From NCBI GenBank assembly GCA_019311115.1, contig JAFDDB010000034.1:1-42281 (forward strand): a stretch of 42,281 nt of DNA, read 5' to 3'. The stretch is from Deltaproteobacteria bacterium (GTDB taxonomy: Bacteria; Myxococcota_A; UBA9160; SZUA-336). Position 1 is the stretch's first letter. The number at the start of each line of letters is the position of its first letter. The notes below the pieces were generated by a model, which had not been told where the DNA came from, ran no database searches, and saw only the letters and a program-made list of their open reading frames with translations. Position numbers and translations under genes: made by a program. Below are positions 9,593 to 18,629 of the stretch, piece after piece.

Positions 9593-11665
9593 GTGACCCT
9601 CCTCAACGGCGCGGCTCGAATGGAGATCCAGAGCGCCTTCATGGCGGGCGCTTCGGTCCTGGTTCTGCTCTACGCGATCCTGCGGGAGCGGCGCGACCGC
9701 ACCACCCTGCTCTACGCCGCGCTCGTCGCCACCTTCGGCACGTGGGCGGCTGCCCGCGGGATCGAGCGTCTCGGCATTTCGTGGGGGATGCCGCTCGAGG
9801 CCGCGTCCCTGACGCTGCTCGGAGCGCTGACGCCGATGGCGGCGGCGGCCTTCGCCGGGCGCGAGGCCACTCTGTACCGCTACCGCTTCGCCCTGCTTCT
9901 CGGCCCGCCGCTGCTCTGCGCGGCCGTCATCGCCGGCGGTCCGGAGCGGCCAGTCGTGCGTACGCTGACCATCGCCTGGGCGATCCTGGGAGCCATATCG
10001 GGCGCCGCACTGCTCGCGCGGCCCGTGGTCGACGATCCCGGCTCACCCGCCGCAACGCGGCTTCGCTTCCTGGCCGCCGCCCACGCGGTCATCGTCGCGG
10101 GCGCCGTCGCCGACGTGACGCTCGCGGCATTCGGGGGTCCGCGCGTCGCCTCGTTGCTGGCGCCGCTGCTGTACCTGTATGCGGGCTACCTGCATCTCCT
10201 GCCGGTCCGGGTCGCCGACCTGCGCCGCCTGATGGGCAACGCGCTCGCGCTCGGCATCCTGGCGCTCTTCGTCGCCAGCCTGTTCGGCGCGCTCTGGCTC
10301 TGGGTCGGTCCGCGCCTCGACCTCTTCCTGTTCAACGCATTCGTGGTGTCGTTCGTGCTCTTGCTCGGCATCGATCCCGTGCGCTCGCGGATGCAGCGCT
10401 GGATCGAGCGGCGCTTCGTGGCCGGACGCCTGGAGCTCGAGCGCACGCTCCGTCCCCTCACCGAACGTCTGTCGCAGATCTTCACGCTCGACGAGTTCCT
10501 GCAGGAAGTCCTCGAAGCGGTCGAGACGAGTGAGCGGCTGCGCGCGTCGGCGATCTTCCTGCGCGACGACCCGGTCGTGGGCTTCCAGCAGGTGGCGAGC
10601 ATCGGGCTGGCGCCGCGCCGACGCGTCAACCTGATCCGAGCGCCCGCCTGGGTGAAGGCCCTCGAGGACGGCCAGGTGCTGCTGCGCGAGGAGCTCGAGA
10701 AGGAGCGCGCCGAGACGCGCGCCGGCGCGGGCCTGGACCGCGCCTCGGTGCTGCTCTGGACCATGGACCAGCTCGACGCTCAGCTGGTGCTCCCGCTCCG
10801 CGCCGGACAGAACCTGGTCGGCTTCTGGTCGCTACGCGACGTGGACGACTCCGAGCCCTTCTCGGCCGTGGACGTCGAGTTCCTCCACGGCGTCGCGGAG
10901 CAGATGGCCGCCACGATCGAGAACACCAAGACCTTCGAGCGTGTGCGCGCAAGAGAGAGGTTCGCGAGCCTCGGCGAAATGGCCGCCGGCCTGGCACACG
11001 AGATCCGCAACCCGCTCGCGACGATCCGCGCCGCCACGACCCTGCTCGAAGATCCGGGGAACGAGTCGCCGGGAGAGATCCGGCAGGTCATCGTCGAAGA
11101 GATCGAGCGGCTCGACCGCGTGGTGGGAATGTTCCTGGACTATGCCCGGCCGTCGTCGCAGCGCCAGACGATCGCGGACCCGGGAGAGTTCGTGCGCACC
11201 AGCGTTCGATCCGTCTCGCGCCTCCACCCGGGCGAACACGTCGGGCTGCGCATCGACATCGAGGACGACCTTCCGCCGATCAGCGCCGACGCCGACCAAC
11301 TGGAGCGCGTCATCGCGAATGTGGTCGAGAACGCCTACCAGGCGCTGGACTTCAAGGGCAGCCTGCGCGTCTCCGCGCGCCGCGCGGCGCCCGACGGCGA
11401 CCTGCCCGAGGGCATCGAGATCCGCATCGAGGACGACGGCCCCGGCATGGACGAGCCGACCGCCGAGCGGGCCTTCATCCCCTTCTTCACCACGCGCCCG
11501 CAGGGGACGGGACTGGGTCTCGCCATCTGCGAGCGTCTCGTCCGCGGTCTGGGCGGCAGCATCCGCCTCACGTCGCGACCGGCCGAGGGAACGACCGTCT
11601 TCATCCGCATCCCGTCCGACGCGTCGGGCTCGCGGGCTCCCGAAGGCGAGGAGTGCGAAGCATGA
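9593..11665 (+). CDS. Membrane sensor histidine kinase (N-terminal multi-TM, GAF, HisKA, HATPase_c)
   Basis: H-box SLGEMAAGLAHEIRNPLATIRAA; N-box DQLERVIANVVENAYQAL; G-boxes EDDGPGMD and GTGLGLAICERLVRGLGG. GTG start after AGGAGGT. Confidence 0.88.
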   Translation: MTLLNGAARMEIQSAFMAGASVLVLLYAILRERRDRTTLLYAALVATFGTWAAARGIERLGISWGMPLEAASLTLLGALTPMAAAAFAGREATLYRYRFALLLGPPLLCAAVIAGGPERPVVRTLTIAWAILGAISGAALLARPVVDDPGSPAATRLRFLAAAHAVIVAGAVADVTLAAFGGPRVASLLAPLLYLYAGYLHLLPVRVADLRRLMGNALALGILALFVASLFGALWLWVGPRLDLFLFNAFVVSFVLLLGIDPVRSRMQRWIERRFVAGRLELERTLRPLTERLSQIFTLDEFLQEVLEAVETSERLRASAIFLRDDPVVGFQQVASIGLAPRRRVNLIRAPAWVKALEDGQVLLREELEKERAETRAGAGLDRASVLLWTMDQLDAQLVLPLRAGQNLVGFWSLRDVDDSEPFSAVDVEFLHGVAEQMAATIENTKTFERVRARERFASLGEMAAGLAHEIRNPLATIRAATTLLEDPGNESPGEIRQVIVEEIERLDRVVGMFLDYARPSSQRQTIADPGEFVRTSVRSVSRLHPGEHVGLRIDIEDDLPPISADADQLERVIANVVENAYQALDFKGSLRVSARRAAPDGDLPEGIEIRIEDDGPGMDEPTAERAFIPFFTTRPQGTGLGLAICERLVRGLGGSIRLTSRPAEGTTVFIRIPSDASGSRAPEGEECEA

Positions 11666-13029
11666 GCGAGCAGCGAACGGTCCTGATCGTCGAGGACGAG
11701 GCCAACATGCGGCGCATCCTGGGCGCGCTGCTGCGGCGCGCGGGCTACCGCGTGCTCGAGGCGCGCGACGGCGGGGAGGCGCTCACCGTTCTCGACGACG
11801 ACACCGTCCACGCCGTGGTGAGCGACCTGAAGATGCCGCGCATGAACGGCCTGGAGCTGCTCGAGGCGATCCGCAGCGTGCGGAGCGCCCTGCCGGTGAT
11901 CCTGCTGACCGCGCACGGCACGATCGGCAGCGCCGTCGAGGCCCTCAAGCAGGGCGCCTTCGACTACCTGACGAAGCCCTTCGACCCGGACGAGGTCCAG
12001 CAGGTGGTCGAGAAGGCGGTCCGGACCAGCGAACTCCAGCAGTCCGAGGCCAGCCTGAACGCGGACGAGGATCCCGAGAAGCTGCTGCTCGGGGCGAGCC
12101 GCGCGCTGCTCGACGTCAAGCGCATGGTCGAGCGCGTAGCGCCGACGTCCGCGACCGTGCTGCTCTCGGGCGAGAGCGGAACGGGAAAGGAGCTCGTCGC
12201 ACAGAGCCTGCACCGGCAGAGCGACCGCTCGGAGCAGCCTTTCGTCAAGATCAACTGCGCCGCCATCCCGGAGTCCCTGCTCGAGAGCGAGCTGTTCGGG
12301 CACGAGAAGGGCGCGTTCACCGGCGCAACGCGGCGCAAGCCGGGACGCTTCGAACTGGCGGACGGGGGGACGCTGTTCCTGGACGAGATCGGCGAAATGC
12401 CCCTTTCGGCGCAGCCCAAGCTGCTGCGCGCGATCCAGGATGGCCGCTTCTACCGCGTCGGTGGAACGCGCACGATCGACGTGGACGTGCGGCTGATCGC
12501 TGCCACGAACCGCGACCTGGAACAGAACGTGCGCGAGGGCCTGTTCCGCGAAGACCTCTACTACCGCCTCAAGGTCGTGCCGATCCACCTGCCCGCACTG
12601 CGCGACCGCCGCGAGGACATCGGGGCGTTGGCGCAGTTCTTCGTCGAGCGATTCGCCCGGCGTCTGTCACGGACCGCGCTAGGCGTCGATCCCGAGGCGC
12701 TCGCGACGCTCCGGGCGCACGACTGGCCCGGGAACATCCGCGAGCTCGAGAACGTGATCGAGCGAGCGGTGCTTCTCTCGGACGGGCCGACCATCACGCT
12801 CTGCGACCTGCCCGAGGGACTGGAAGCGGCTCCAGCGGAGCCCGCACCGCTCCGCGAGCAGGTGCGCAGCGCGACCCGCGACCTGGAGCGCCGCGCCATC
12901 GTGGATGCGCTCGACGCGACGGGCAACAACGTGACGCGTGCCGCCGAGCGGCTGGGGCTGTCGCGCCGCGGCCTGCAGCTGAAGATGCGCGAACTCGACA
13001 TCCGCCGCGACCCGGGGAGCCAGGACTAG
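11662..13029 (+). CDS. Sigma-54-dependent NtrC-family response regulator
   Basis: Receiver ([15 protein letters not shown]...[19 protein letters not shown]), AAA+ with GESGTGKE and GAFTGA, Fis-type HTH. ATGA overlap with the kinase. Confidence 0.93.
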   Translation: MSEQRTVLIVEDEANMRRILGALLRRAGYRVLEARDGGEALTVLDDDTVHAVVSDLKMPRMNGLELLEAIRSVRSALPVILLTAHGTIGSAVEALKQGAFDYLTKPFDPDEVQQVVEKAVRTSELQQSEASLNADEDPEKLLLGASRALLDVKRMVERVAPTSATVLLSGESGTGKELVAQSLHRQSDRSEQPFVKINCAAIPESLLESELFGHEKGAFTGATRRKPGRFELADGGTLFLDEIGEMPLSAQPKLLRAIQDGRFYRVGGTRTIDVDVRLIAATNRDLEQNVREGLFREDLYYRLKVVPIHLPALRDRREDIGALAQFFVERFARRLSRTALGVDPEALATLRAHDWPGNIRELENVIERAVLLSDGPTITLCDLPEGLEAAPAEPAPLREQVRSATRDLERRAIVDALDATGNNVTRAAERLGLSRRGLQLKMRELDIRRDPGSQD

Positions 13030-13517
13030 GAGCGGGCGAACTTCTCTTTCATCTTCTGCGCGACGAGCTTCGGTACGAACTCGCTCACGTCGGCGCCGAA
13101 GCTCGCGATCTCGCGCAGCCGCGACGAGCTGACGAAGAACCAGCGCGCGCTCGTCATCAGGTACACGGTTTCGAAGTCCGGATTCATGTGCGAGTTCATC
13201 ATGGCCATCTCGAACTCGTACTCGAAGTCGGCCAGCACACGCAGTCCGCGGATCACCACGTGGGCGCCCTTCTCGCGCACGTAGTCGACGAGCAGACCGT
13301 CGATCACGTCGATCTCGACCCGGTCGAGGTCCGCCACCGCGCCGGAGATCATGTCGATCCGCTCTTCGAGCGAGAAGAGCCCGCTCTTCGCCACGTTCTT
13401 TCCCACGGCGACGACTACGCGCTCGAAGAGCCGCGTCGACCGCGTGATCAGGTCGAGATGTCCGTTCGTGATGGGGTCGAAGCTCGCAGGGTACACCGCC
13501 ACGCTCCGGTCACTCAT
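13026..13517 (-). CDS. coaD: Phosphopantetheine adenylyltransferase
   Basis: VAVYPASFDPITNGHLDLITRSTRLFERVVVAVGKN...VIRGLRVLADFEYEFEMAMMNSHMNPDFETVYLM...SSSRLREIASFGADVSEFVP. Confidence 0.96.
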   Translation of the reverse strand: MSDRSVAVYPASFDPITNGHLDLITRSTRLFERVVVAVGKNVAKSGLFSLEERIDMISGAVADLDRVEIDVIDGLLVDYVREKGAHVVIRGLRVLADFEYEFEMAMMNSHMNPDFETVYLMTSARWFFVSSSRLREIASFGADVSEFVPKLVAQKMKEKFARS

Positions 13518-14089
13518 TTCGGGCCCTCTCCTTCGCGGGTCTCGTCTTCGGCCGTCTCGTACGCGTCGAAGACGGTCTCGCCATAGGTCCGGGTCGCCGC
13601 AGGTCCGAGCCCCGCGATCCCGGCGTGAGTGTCCCGTTTCGAACGCTCCAAGATCAAGCACGCTGTGGGCTCCAGAATCTCCAGGAGTTCCGGGCTCCCT
13701 GCCAGCCGCGCGGGCCAGTCCCGGCCCCACGGAGGGTCGGCGAGGACCAAGCCGAAGCGGTCCCCCCGGGCCGCCAGGGCGCGGAGCGCGCGCAGCGCGT
13801 CCTGGGGCAGGACCTCCGACTCGTCCCGCAGGCCCAGGTCGTCCAGGTTCCGGCGCAGGATCCGCACGGCGGCTCGCGACTGCTCGACGAACACCGCGTG
13901 CGCCGCGCCGCGCGACAGCGCTTCGATTCCGAGCGCGCCGCTCGCGGCGAACAGGTCGAGCACGACGAGACCCTCGACGCGCGGGCCCAGCCAGTCGAAC
14001 AGGCCGCTCCGAGCGCGCTCCGATGTCGGGCGGGCGTCTCGAGGCGCCTGCAGCTTCCGGCCACGGAGGCGGCCCGACGTGATCCGCAC
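13514..14089 (-). CDS. rsmD: 16S rRNA (guanine(966)-N(2))-methyltransferase RsmD family
   Basis: VRITSGRLRGRKLQAP...RPTSERARSGLFDWLGPRVEGLVVLDLFAASGALGIEALSRGA...LADPPWGRDW. GTG start at 14089; overlaps coaD by 4 bp. Confidence 0.93.
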   Translation of the reverse strand: MRITSGRLRGRKLQAPRDARPTSERARSGLFDWLGPRVEGLVVLDLFAASGALGIEALSRGAAHAVFVEQSRAAVRILRRNLDDLGLRDESEVLPQDALRALRALAARGDRFGLVLADPPWGRDWPARLAGSPELLEILEPTACLILERSKRDTHAGIAGLGPAATRTYGETVFDAYETAEDETREGEGPK

Positions 14090-14097
14090 GGACGCGG

Positions 14098-14364
14098 CTA
14101 CAGCTCGCCGGTGCGCCGCGCGCGCTTCAACTCGGCCTGCACGGCGGGGCGCGTCCAGCACCCGCGGCACGTCGCGAACGCGCACAACTCATCGACGCGC
14201 ATCACGCGGATCGGCGAATCGCTCTTCGGGTCCTCGTACACCTCGATGCGCCCCGTTCCGGTCGTCGTACGAAAGTAGTCGACGCGCGCGCCACGCCGCC
14301 CGTGCATCGTAGGATGCACGGGGCGCTGGCAGAAGTGACAGCAGGTCACTTGATCCGTCGTCAT
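14098..14364 (-). CDS. Small four-cysteine zinc-ribbon-like protein, uncharacterised
   Basis: MTTDQVTCCHFCQRPVHPTMHGRRGARVDYFRTTTGTGRIEVYEDPKSDSPIRVMRVDELCAFATCRGCWTRPAVQAELKRARRTGEL. Two CxxC-type knuckles; 8 bp upstream of rsmD. The rest of the 435 aa ORF is not credible. Confidence 0.6.
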   Translation of the reverse strand: MTTDQVTCCHFCQRPVHPTMHGRRGARVDYFRTTTGTGRIEVYEDPKSDSPIRVMRVDELCAFATCRGCWTRPAVQAELKRARRTGEL

Positions 14365-14580
14365 CCTTCCCCTACGATGCGCCACTCCCGCCGGCAGTGT
14401 ACTCCACCGACAAGGTACGGTGTCGAGCGTTCCCCGTGCCAACCTCCAGCGAGCATCCGTACTCATCCTGACCCGACACGAGGGAACGACGCAAGCCACT
14501 ACCGAGCCACCCGCATCACCACGAGCACTGCATCGCGGCGCGACACGCGCGCGACCCACGGACAAGGAAGGAAGATCTGC

Positions 14581-14868
14581 ATGGCGGCAAGGCGAACGAC
14601 TCGAGCGAACAACCACGCACGCGGTCAGCGCGTGACACGCGGAGCCCTCGACCGGCACAAGCGGCAGATCTCCGGCCGACTGGAGCAGCTTCGCGGGGAT
14701 CGGTCCCAGCGCTCGTTCGCGCGCGACCTCGGCGTCTTCCAGCAGAACGTGAACCGCTACGAGAGCGGGACGACGCCCCACGCGGATTTCCTGATCACCC
14801 TGGCGCTCCAGGAGAACGTCTCGCTCGACTGGCTGCTGCTCGGCAAGGGTCGGCCGCGACGACGCTGA
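14581..14868 (+). CDS. XRE/Cro-C1-type helix-turn-helix regulator
   Basis: ISGRLEQLRGDRSQRSFARDLGVFQQNVNRYESGTTPHADFLITLALQENVSLDWLLLGKG; ATG preceded by AAGGAAGGAAG. Confidence 0.8.
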   Translation: MAARRTTRANNHARGQRVTRGALDRHKRQISGRLEQLRGDRSQRSFARDLGVFQQNVNRYESGTTPHADFLITLALQENVSLDWLLLGKGRPRRR

Positions 14869-15051
14869 GCGGCGGCGCTCCGGCGCCCGGGAGACGCCTG
14901 GCGGGAAGCTGCGCGTTCCACAGGGGACAGGAACTTCCCATCGTGGGAAACCCGGTTCCGCCACCTGCCCCGGACTTGCGCGCCGCCGAAGCCGCAGCGA
15001 CCGCGCCCAAGTCCGTCCCCCCAGCGGCATTTCGGGTCCTTGGGGGGCTCG

Positions 15052-15067
15052 CGGCACGCTTCTTGTA
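15052..15067 (+). promoter_or_regulatory. Candidate sigma-54 (-24/-12)-like promoter
   Basis: CGGCACG-CTTC-TTGTA: -24 GG present with correct spacing, but the -12 element is TTGT rather than TTGC. Confidence 0.3.
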
Positions 15068-15075
15068 GCCTCCCC

Positions 15076-15108
15076 CTCCCGGGCGTGGCGCAATCGGCGC
15101 ACCGGGAG
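15076..15108 (+). promoter_or_regulatory. Hairpin able to sequester the Shine-Dalgarno of the downstream gene
   Basis: CTCCCGG (15076-15082) pairs with CCGGGAG (15102-15108), which contains the GGGAGG SD (15104-15109) 9 nt before ATG 15119. Alternative stem AGCCTCC (15067-15073)/GGAGGCT (15105-15111). Confidence 0.4.
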
Positions 15109-15118
15109 GCTCCAGAGA

Positions 15119-15439
15119 ATGCGGTTCCTGCTGGGAGGACTGGTCCTCCTGTTCAACTTCTTCGACAATCTCACCACCTTCGTGTGCTTGAGGACCTCCT
15201 CCCCGATTTTCGAGGTAGTAGAGGCGAATCCGGTGGCTCGATGGACTTTCGACCAGCTAGGACTGATGCAGGGACTCGTGCTGGAGACCGCAGTGACCAC
15301 CGCAGCGGTCACGTTCCTCATCTTCACGGACCGCATTCCCGCGACGCCGAAGCTCGTCCTGCTGGGAACGCTGGCCCTGCTGCCCGCCTGGGCCGCCCTC
15401 AACAACCTGCAGGTCGCCTGGGCGGTGGGCCTGATCTGA
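15119..15439 (+). CDS. Small multi-TM protein, DUF5658-like
   Basis: MRFLLGGLVLLFNFFDNLTTFVCLR...VVEANPVARWTFDQLGLMQGLVLETAVTTAAVTFLIF; hydrophobic segments with an NP-containing loop. Confidence 0.6.
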   Translation: MRFLLGGLVLLFNFFDNLTTFVCLRTSSPIFEVVEANPVARWTFDQLGLMQGLVLETAVTTAAVTFLIFTDRIPATPKLVLLGTLALLPAWAALNNLQVAWAVGLI

Positions 15440-16053
15440 TGCCGCGTTCACCCTTCAAGATCTCCTCGCTGGTCGTGCTGGCGCTGCTGGCTTGCAGTGC
15501 GATCCAGCCCGACCCGACCTCGCTCTCGAATCGTGAGCACGGGGACGCAGCGCGGCCCGAGCCCGGCGTGCATGGACCCAACGCCGTCGAGTGGGTGGAA
15601 GCGCACTTCCTCTCGCAGCAGAGTGGACTGGGCGCGCACGAGATCCGCCTCGCCTCCGAGACGATCGTCGAGCAGTCCGCGAAGCACGACGTGCCGCTCG
15701 ACCTGATGCTCGCGGTGATCCACCTGGAGAGCGGCTTCCACAACTTTGCGCGCTCGCGCGTCGGTGCGCTCGGTCTCATGCAGATCATGCCGGGCACCGG
15801 CGAGGCGCTCGCCCGCGAACTCGACATCGGCTGGAACGGACCGGCCACGCTTTTCCAGCCCGTAGACAACGTGCGCATGGGAACGCACTACCTGCGCTTC
15901 CTGCACACGCGCTATGGCAGCTGGGATCTGGCGCTCGCCGCCTACAACTGGGGACCGGCCGCGATCGACCGTCGCCTCCGCCGCGGCCACGGCCTGCCCG
16001 CGCTCTACATCTCGCAGGTGTACTCGCGGCTTCAGTCGCCCGACGCGCTCTGA
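15439..16053 (+). CDS. Lytic transglycosylase (SLT/GH23 domain), exported
   Basis: MLAVIHLESGFHNFARSRVGALGLMQIMPGTGEALARE...ATLFQPVDNVRMGTHYLRFLHTRYGSWDLALAAYNWGP. Confidence 0.92.
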   Translation: MPRSPFKISSLVVLALLACSAIQPDPTSLSNREHGDAARPEPGVHGPNAVEWVEAHFLSQQSGLGAHEIRLASETIVEQSAKHDVPLDLMLAVIHLESGFHNFARSRVGALGLMQIMPGTGEALARELDIGWNGPATLFQPVDNVRMGTHYLRFLHTRYGSWDLALAAYNWGPAAIDRRLRRGHGLPALYISQVYSRLQSPDAL

Positions 16054-17543
16054 CCCTCCGCCTCGGCCGGGTGCGCCGCATCCCGCGAAGGCGGCGGCGC
16101 CGGCGGCACGCGTAGCAAGCTCGCTACGAAGGCGTCGAGCGCGGCGTCGACGTCCAGCGGTCCGCCGCGCGCACCGTTGACGAGGACCGAGAACACCAGC
16201 GCGCGCCCGTCTACACCCGGCAGGATCCCGGTCAGCGACGAGACGTGCCGCAGGTGCCCGGTCTTTCCCCGAAAGGGCTGCGTCACCTCCTGCATGCGGT
16301 CCTCGAGCGTCCCGTCGAGACCGCCGAGCGGCAGGGACGCCAGGAACTCGGGGCCCGAGGCGGGATCGGTCGCGCCCGCGCGCAGCACGGCGACCAGTGC
16401 GGCCGGCGAGATGCGGTTCCGGGCCGACAGCCCGGAGCCGTCGCTGATCACCGCCTGGTCGCGCCCCACGCCGATTCCCGCCAGGTAGTCGGCCAGCGCC
16501 AGCCGGCCCGTCTCCCAGCGGGCGGGGCCGCCGTCCCGCTCCGCGCCGAGCAGCTTGGTGAGCTGCTCCGCCACGAAGTTGTTGCTCCACTTGTTGAGCA
16601 GCTGGACGATGCGCGCGAGCGGCTTGCCCTCGAAGCGCAGTAGCTCGCGCGCGCCGGCAGGCGCCGGTCCGAAGCGGATCGGTCCACGGACGCGCACGCC
16701 CTGGCTCTCGAGCTGGGCGCGCAGTACAGACGCCGCGTACAGCTCGGGCAGCTCGACCGAGCGCCAGAACGTGCGCGGCTCGTCGCCGAACGGGAACACG
16801 CCGCGCACCACGACGCGCTCGCCCGTCCCGTCGGGCAGCCGCCCGAGCTCCAGCTCCATCACGTCGCCGGTCGGGAGCGTCAGCGCGTCGGACTGGGTGC
16901 GGAAGTACGACACCCGCGGAGCGGTCTGCAGCCGCGCCTTGCCACCGGCTTCGATCGAGCCCGATACCTCGATGCGGAAGCTCGAGTAGTTCACCGCAAA
17001 GGCGCTGGTCGGCGCCTCGTAGGCGCGGCGCGTCAGCGGCTCCCAGTCGGGATGCGTTCGCAGCCGGTCGAAGTGGCTGCCGTCGACGGCGATGCCGCCG
17101 AGGATCTCGCGCACCCCCAGCAGCCGGATCTCTTCGGCCAGCTTCCACAGGCTCTCCGAGACCAGGCTCGGGTCGCCGCTGCCGACGATCCACAACGGGC
17201 CGTCGATCACGCCGTTCGCGTCGGGGCCGCTCTCGACCAGGACCGGCGTCTCGAAGCGGTGCGTCGGTCCCCACTGATGAAGCGCCGCCGCGCCGACCAG
17301 CAGCTTCAGGTTGGAGGCCGGCACCATCAGGCGGCGCGGCTCGCGTTCGTAGAGCGGCTGACCGCTCGCCAGGTCGACGATCGACACGCCGACGCGCGCG
17401 CCGCGCAGGGCGGGATGGCGCAGCAGCTGACGCGTCGCCTGCTCCGGCGTCCGTTCCTCTGCGTCCGAAGGCTCAGGGGCAGGCGCAGCCGACGCCACGC
17501 CGGCCAGGCACGCACAGAGCAGTCCGGCCCATCCCCACTTCAT
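16032..17543 (-). CDS. dacB: D-Ala-D-Ala carboxypeptidase/endopeptidase (PBP4/DacB, peptidase S13)
   Basis: Signal peptide MKWGWAGLLCACLAGVASA; motifs PASNLK (SxxK), SDGSGLSARN (SxN), GKTGHL (KTG). Start reset from the 981 aa read-through ORF. Confidence 0.9.
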   Translation of the reverse strand: MKWGWAGLLCACLAGVASAAPAPEPSDAEERTPEQATRQLLRHPALRGARVGVSIVDLASGQPLYEREPRRLMVPASNLKLLVGAAALHQWGPTHRFETPVLVESGPDANGVIDGPLWIVGSGDPSLVSESLWKLAEEIRLLGVREILGGIAVDGSHFDRLRTHPDWEPLTRRAYEAPTSAFAVNYSSFRIEVSGSIEAGGKARLQTAPRVSYFRTQSDALTLPTGDVMELELGRLPDGTGERVVVRGVFPFGDEPRTFWRSVELPELYAASVLRAQLESQGVRVRGPIRFGPAPAGARELLRFEGKPLARIVQLLNKWSNNFVAEQLTKLLGAERDGGPARWETGRLALADYLAGIGVGRDQAVISDGSGLSARNRISPAALVAVLRAGATDPASGPEFLASLPLGGLDGTLEDRMQEVTQPFRGKTGHLRHVSSLTGILPGVDGRALVFSVLVNGARGGPLDVDAALDAFVASLLRVPPAPPPSRDAAHPAEAEGQSASGD

Positions 17544-17651
17544 CGTGCGCCGAGCGTAGTCCCCCGGGAATGCGCTTGCCATTTCGCGCTCGGCCGCGAT
17601 CCTCGCCGCAGGGGGTGAACCATTCACGACGAGAGACCGGGGACGCTCGAC

Positions 17652-18629
17652 GTGGACGCGGCGCGGAGCTGGATCGGCACGTGCCGCGGCGCCGAAGTCC
17701 TGGACCTCGAGCCGCTCGCCGGGGGCGCCGGCCGGCGGCGCTACTGGCGCGCGTCGGAGCGGGGCGGATCGACGAGCGTGCTCGTGCAGTGCGCGGCGGA
17801 AGATCCGCACATCCTGCCCCCGGCACTCCGCCGCGTCGCCGACGTCCCCCTGCACCGTTCTCCCTTCGTCGAGATCACGCACCTGCTGGAGGCCGAGGGG
17901 ATCCCGGTGCCGCACATCCTCGGCATCGACGAAGATCGCGCGTGGCTGCTGCTCGAGGACGCAGGTGAGCGTCACCTGCTCGAGCTGGAGCCGGCCGAGC
18001 GCATGCAGCGCTACTCCGAGCTCATGCCGCTCGTCGCGCGCGTGCACGCGATCGCGCCGAGCGACGCGACGCCGTTCCAACGCCACTTCGACGCCGAGTG
18101 GGTCGGCTTCGAGCTGGGCCTGTTCCTGGAGCTCGTACCGAAGGGCGGGCTGCGCGAGGCCGCGGCCTCGGCGTTCGCCGGGCTTGCGCGCGAGATCGCA
18201 GCGCTCCCCCGGGTGCTCTGCCTTCGCGACCTGCAGAGCCAGAACGTGCTGATCGATGCGCAGGGCAGCCTGAGGCTGATCGACTACCAGGACGCACTGC
18301 TCGCCCCGCCGGCGCTGGACCTGGCCGCCCTGCTCTGCGACTCGTACGTCGACATCGCGCGCAGCGACCGCGCCCGCCTGCTCGGCGAGTACGCCGCGGC
18401 CGGCGGCGCCGCCTGCGACGCCGCCCAGCTCTCCCTGTTGACCACTCAGAGAAAGTGCAAGGATTTCAGCCGCTTTCGCACGCTCGTGAATGCTGGAGAC
18501 GAAGTCCGCTACGCACCCGCCGAGCGCCGCGCGCGGGCCTCGATCCTGGATGCGCTGCCCGACCTGCCCGACTCGCAGGCCGTCCTCCGCGAGTGTCTGC
18601 CCGAAGTGCTCGAGGCCTGCAGCGCGTGA
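17652..18629 (+). CDS. amgK: Phosphotransferase-fold sugar kinase, AmgK-like (MurNAc/GlcNAc anomeric kinase)
   Basis: LHRSPFVEITHLLEAEGIPVPHILGIDEDRAWLLLEDAGERHLLEL...LCLRDLQSQNVLIDAQGSLRLIDYQDALLAPPALDLAALLCDSY; followed by MurU-like NTase (GTGA overlap). Confidence 0.8.
   Translation: MDAARSWIGTCRGAEVLDLEPLAGGAGRRRYWRASERGGSTSVLVQCAAEDPHILPPALRRVADVPLHRSPFVEITHLLEAEGIPVPHILGIDEDRAWLLLEDAGERHLLELEPAERMQRYSELMPLVARVHAIAPSDATPFQRHFDAEWVGFELGLFLELVPKGGLREAAASAFAGLAREIAALPRVLCLRDLQSQNVLIDAQGSLRLIDYQDALLAPPALDLAALLCDSYVDIARSDRARLLGEYAAAGGAACDAAQLSLLTTQRKCKDFSRFRTLVNAGDEVRYAPAERRARASILDALPDLPDSQAVLRECLPEVLEACSA

Noticed and set aside
9593-13029. Assignment of the kinase/regulator pair as PrsK/PrsR of a PEP-CTERM/exosortase system
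   Set aside because: Domain layout is similar, but no exosortase, PEP-CTERM proteins or EPS genes are nearby.
10941-13586. 881 aa plus-strand ORF
   Set aside because: Out-of-frame shadow of the histidine kinase and NtrC-type genes; Arg/Ala/Pro-rich without domains.
14365-15405. Upstream part of the 435 aa minus-strand ORF
   Set aside because: Overlaps the XRE and DUF5658-like genes; only the C-terminal 88 aa after an internal ATG looks like a real protein.
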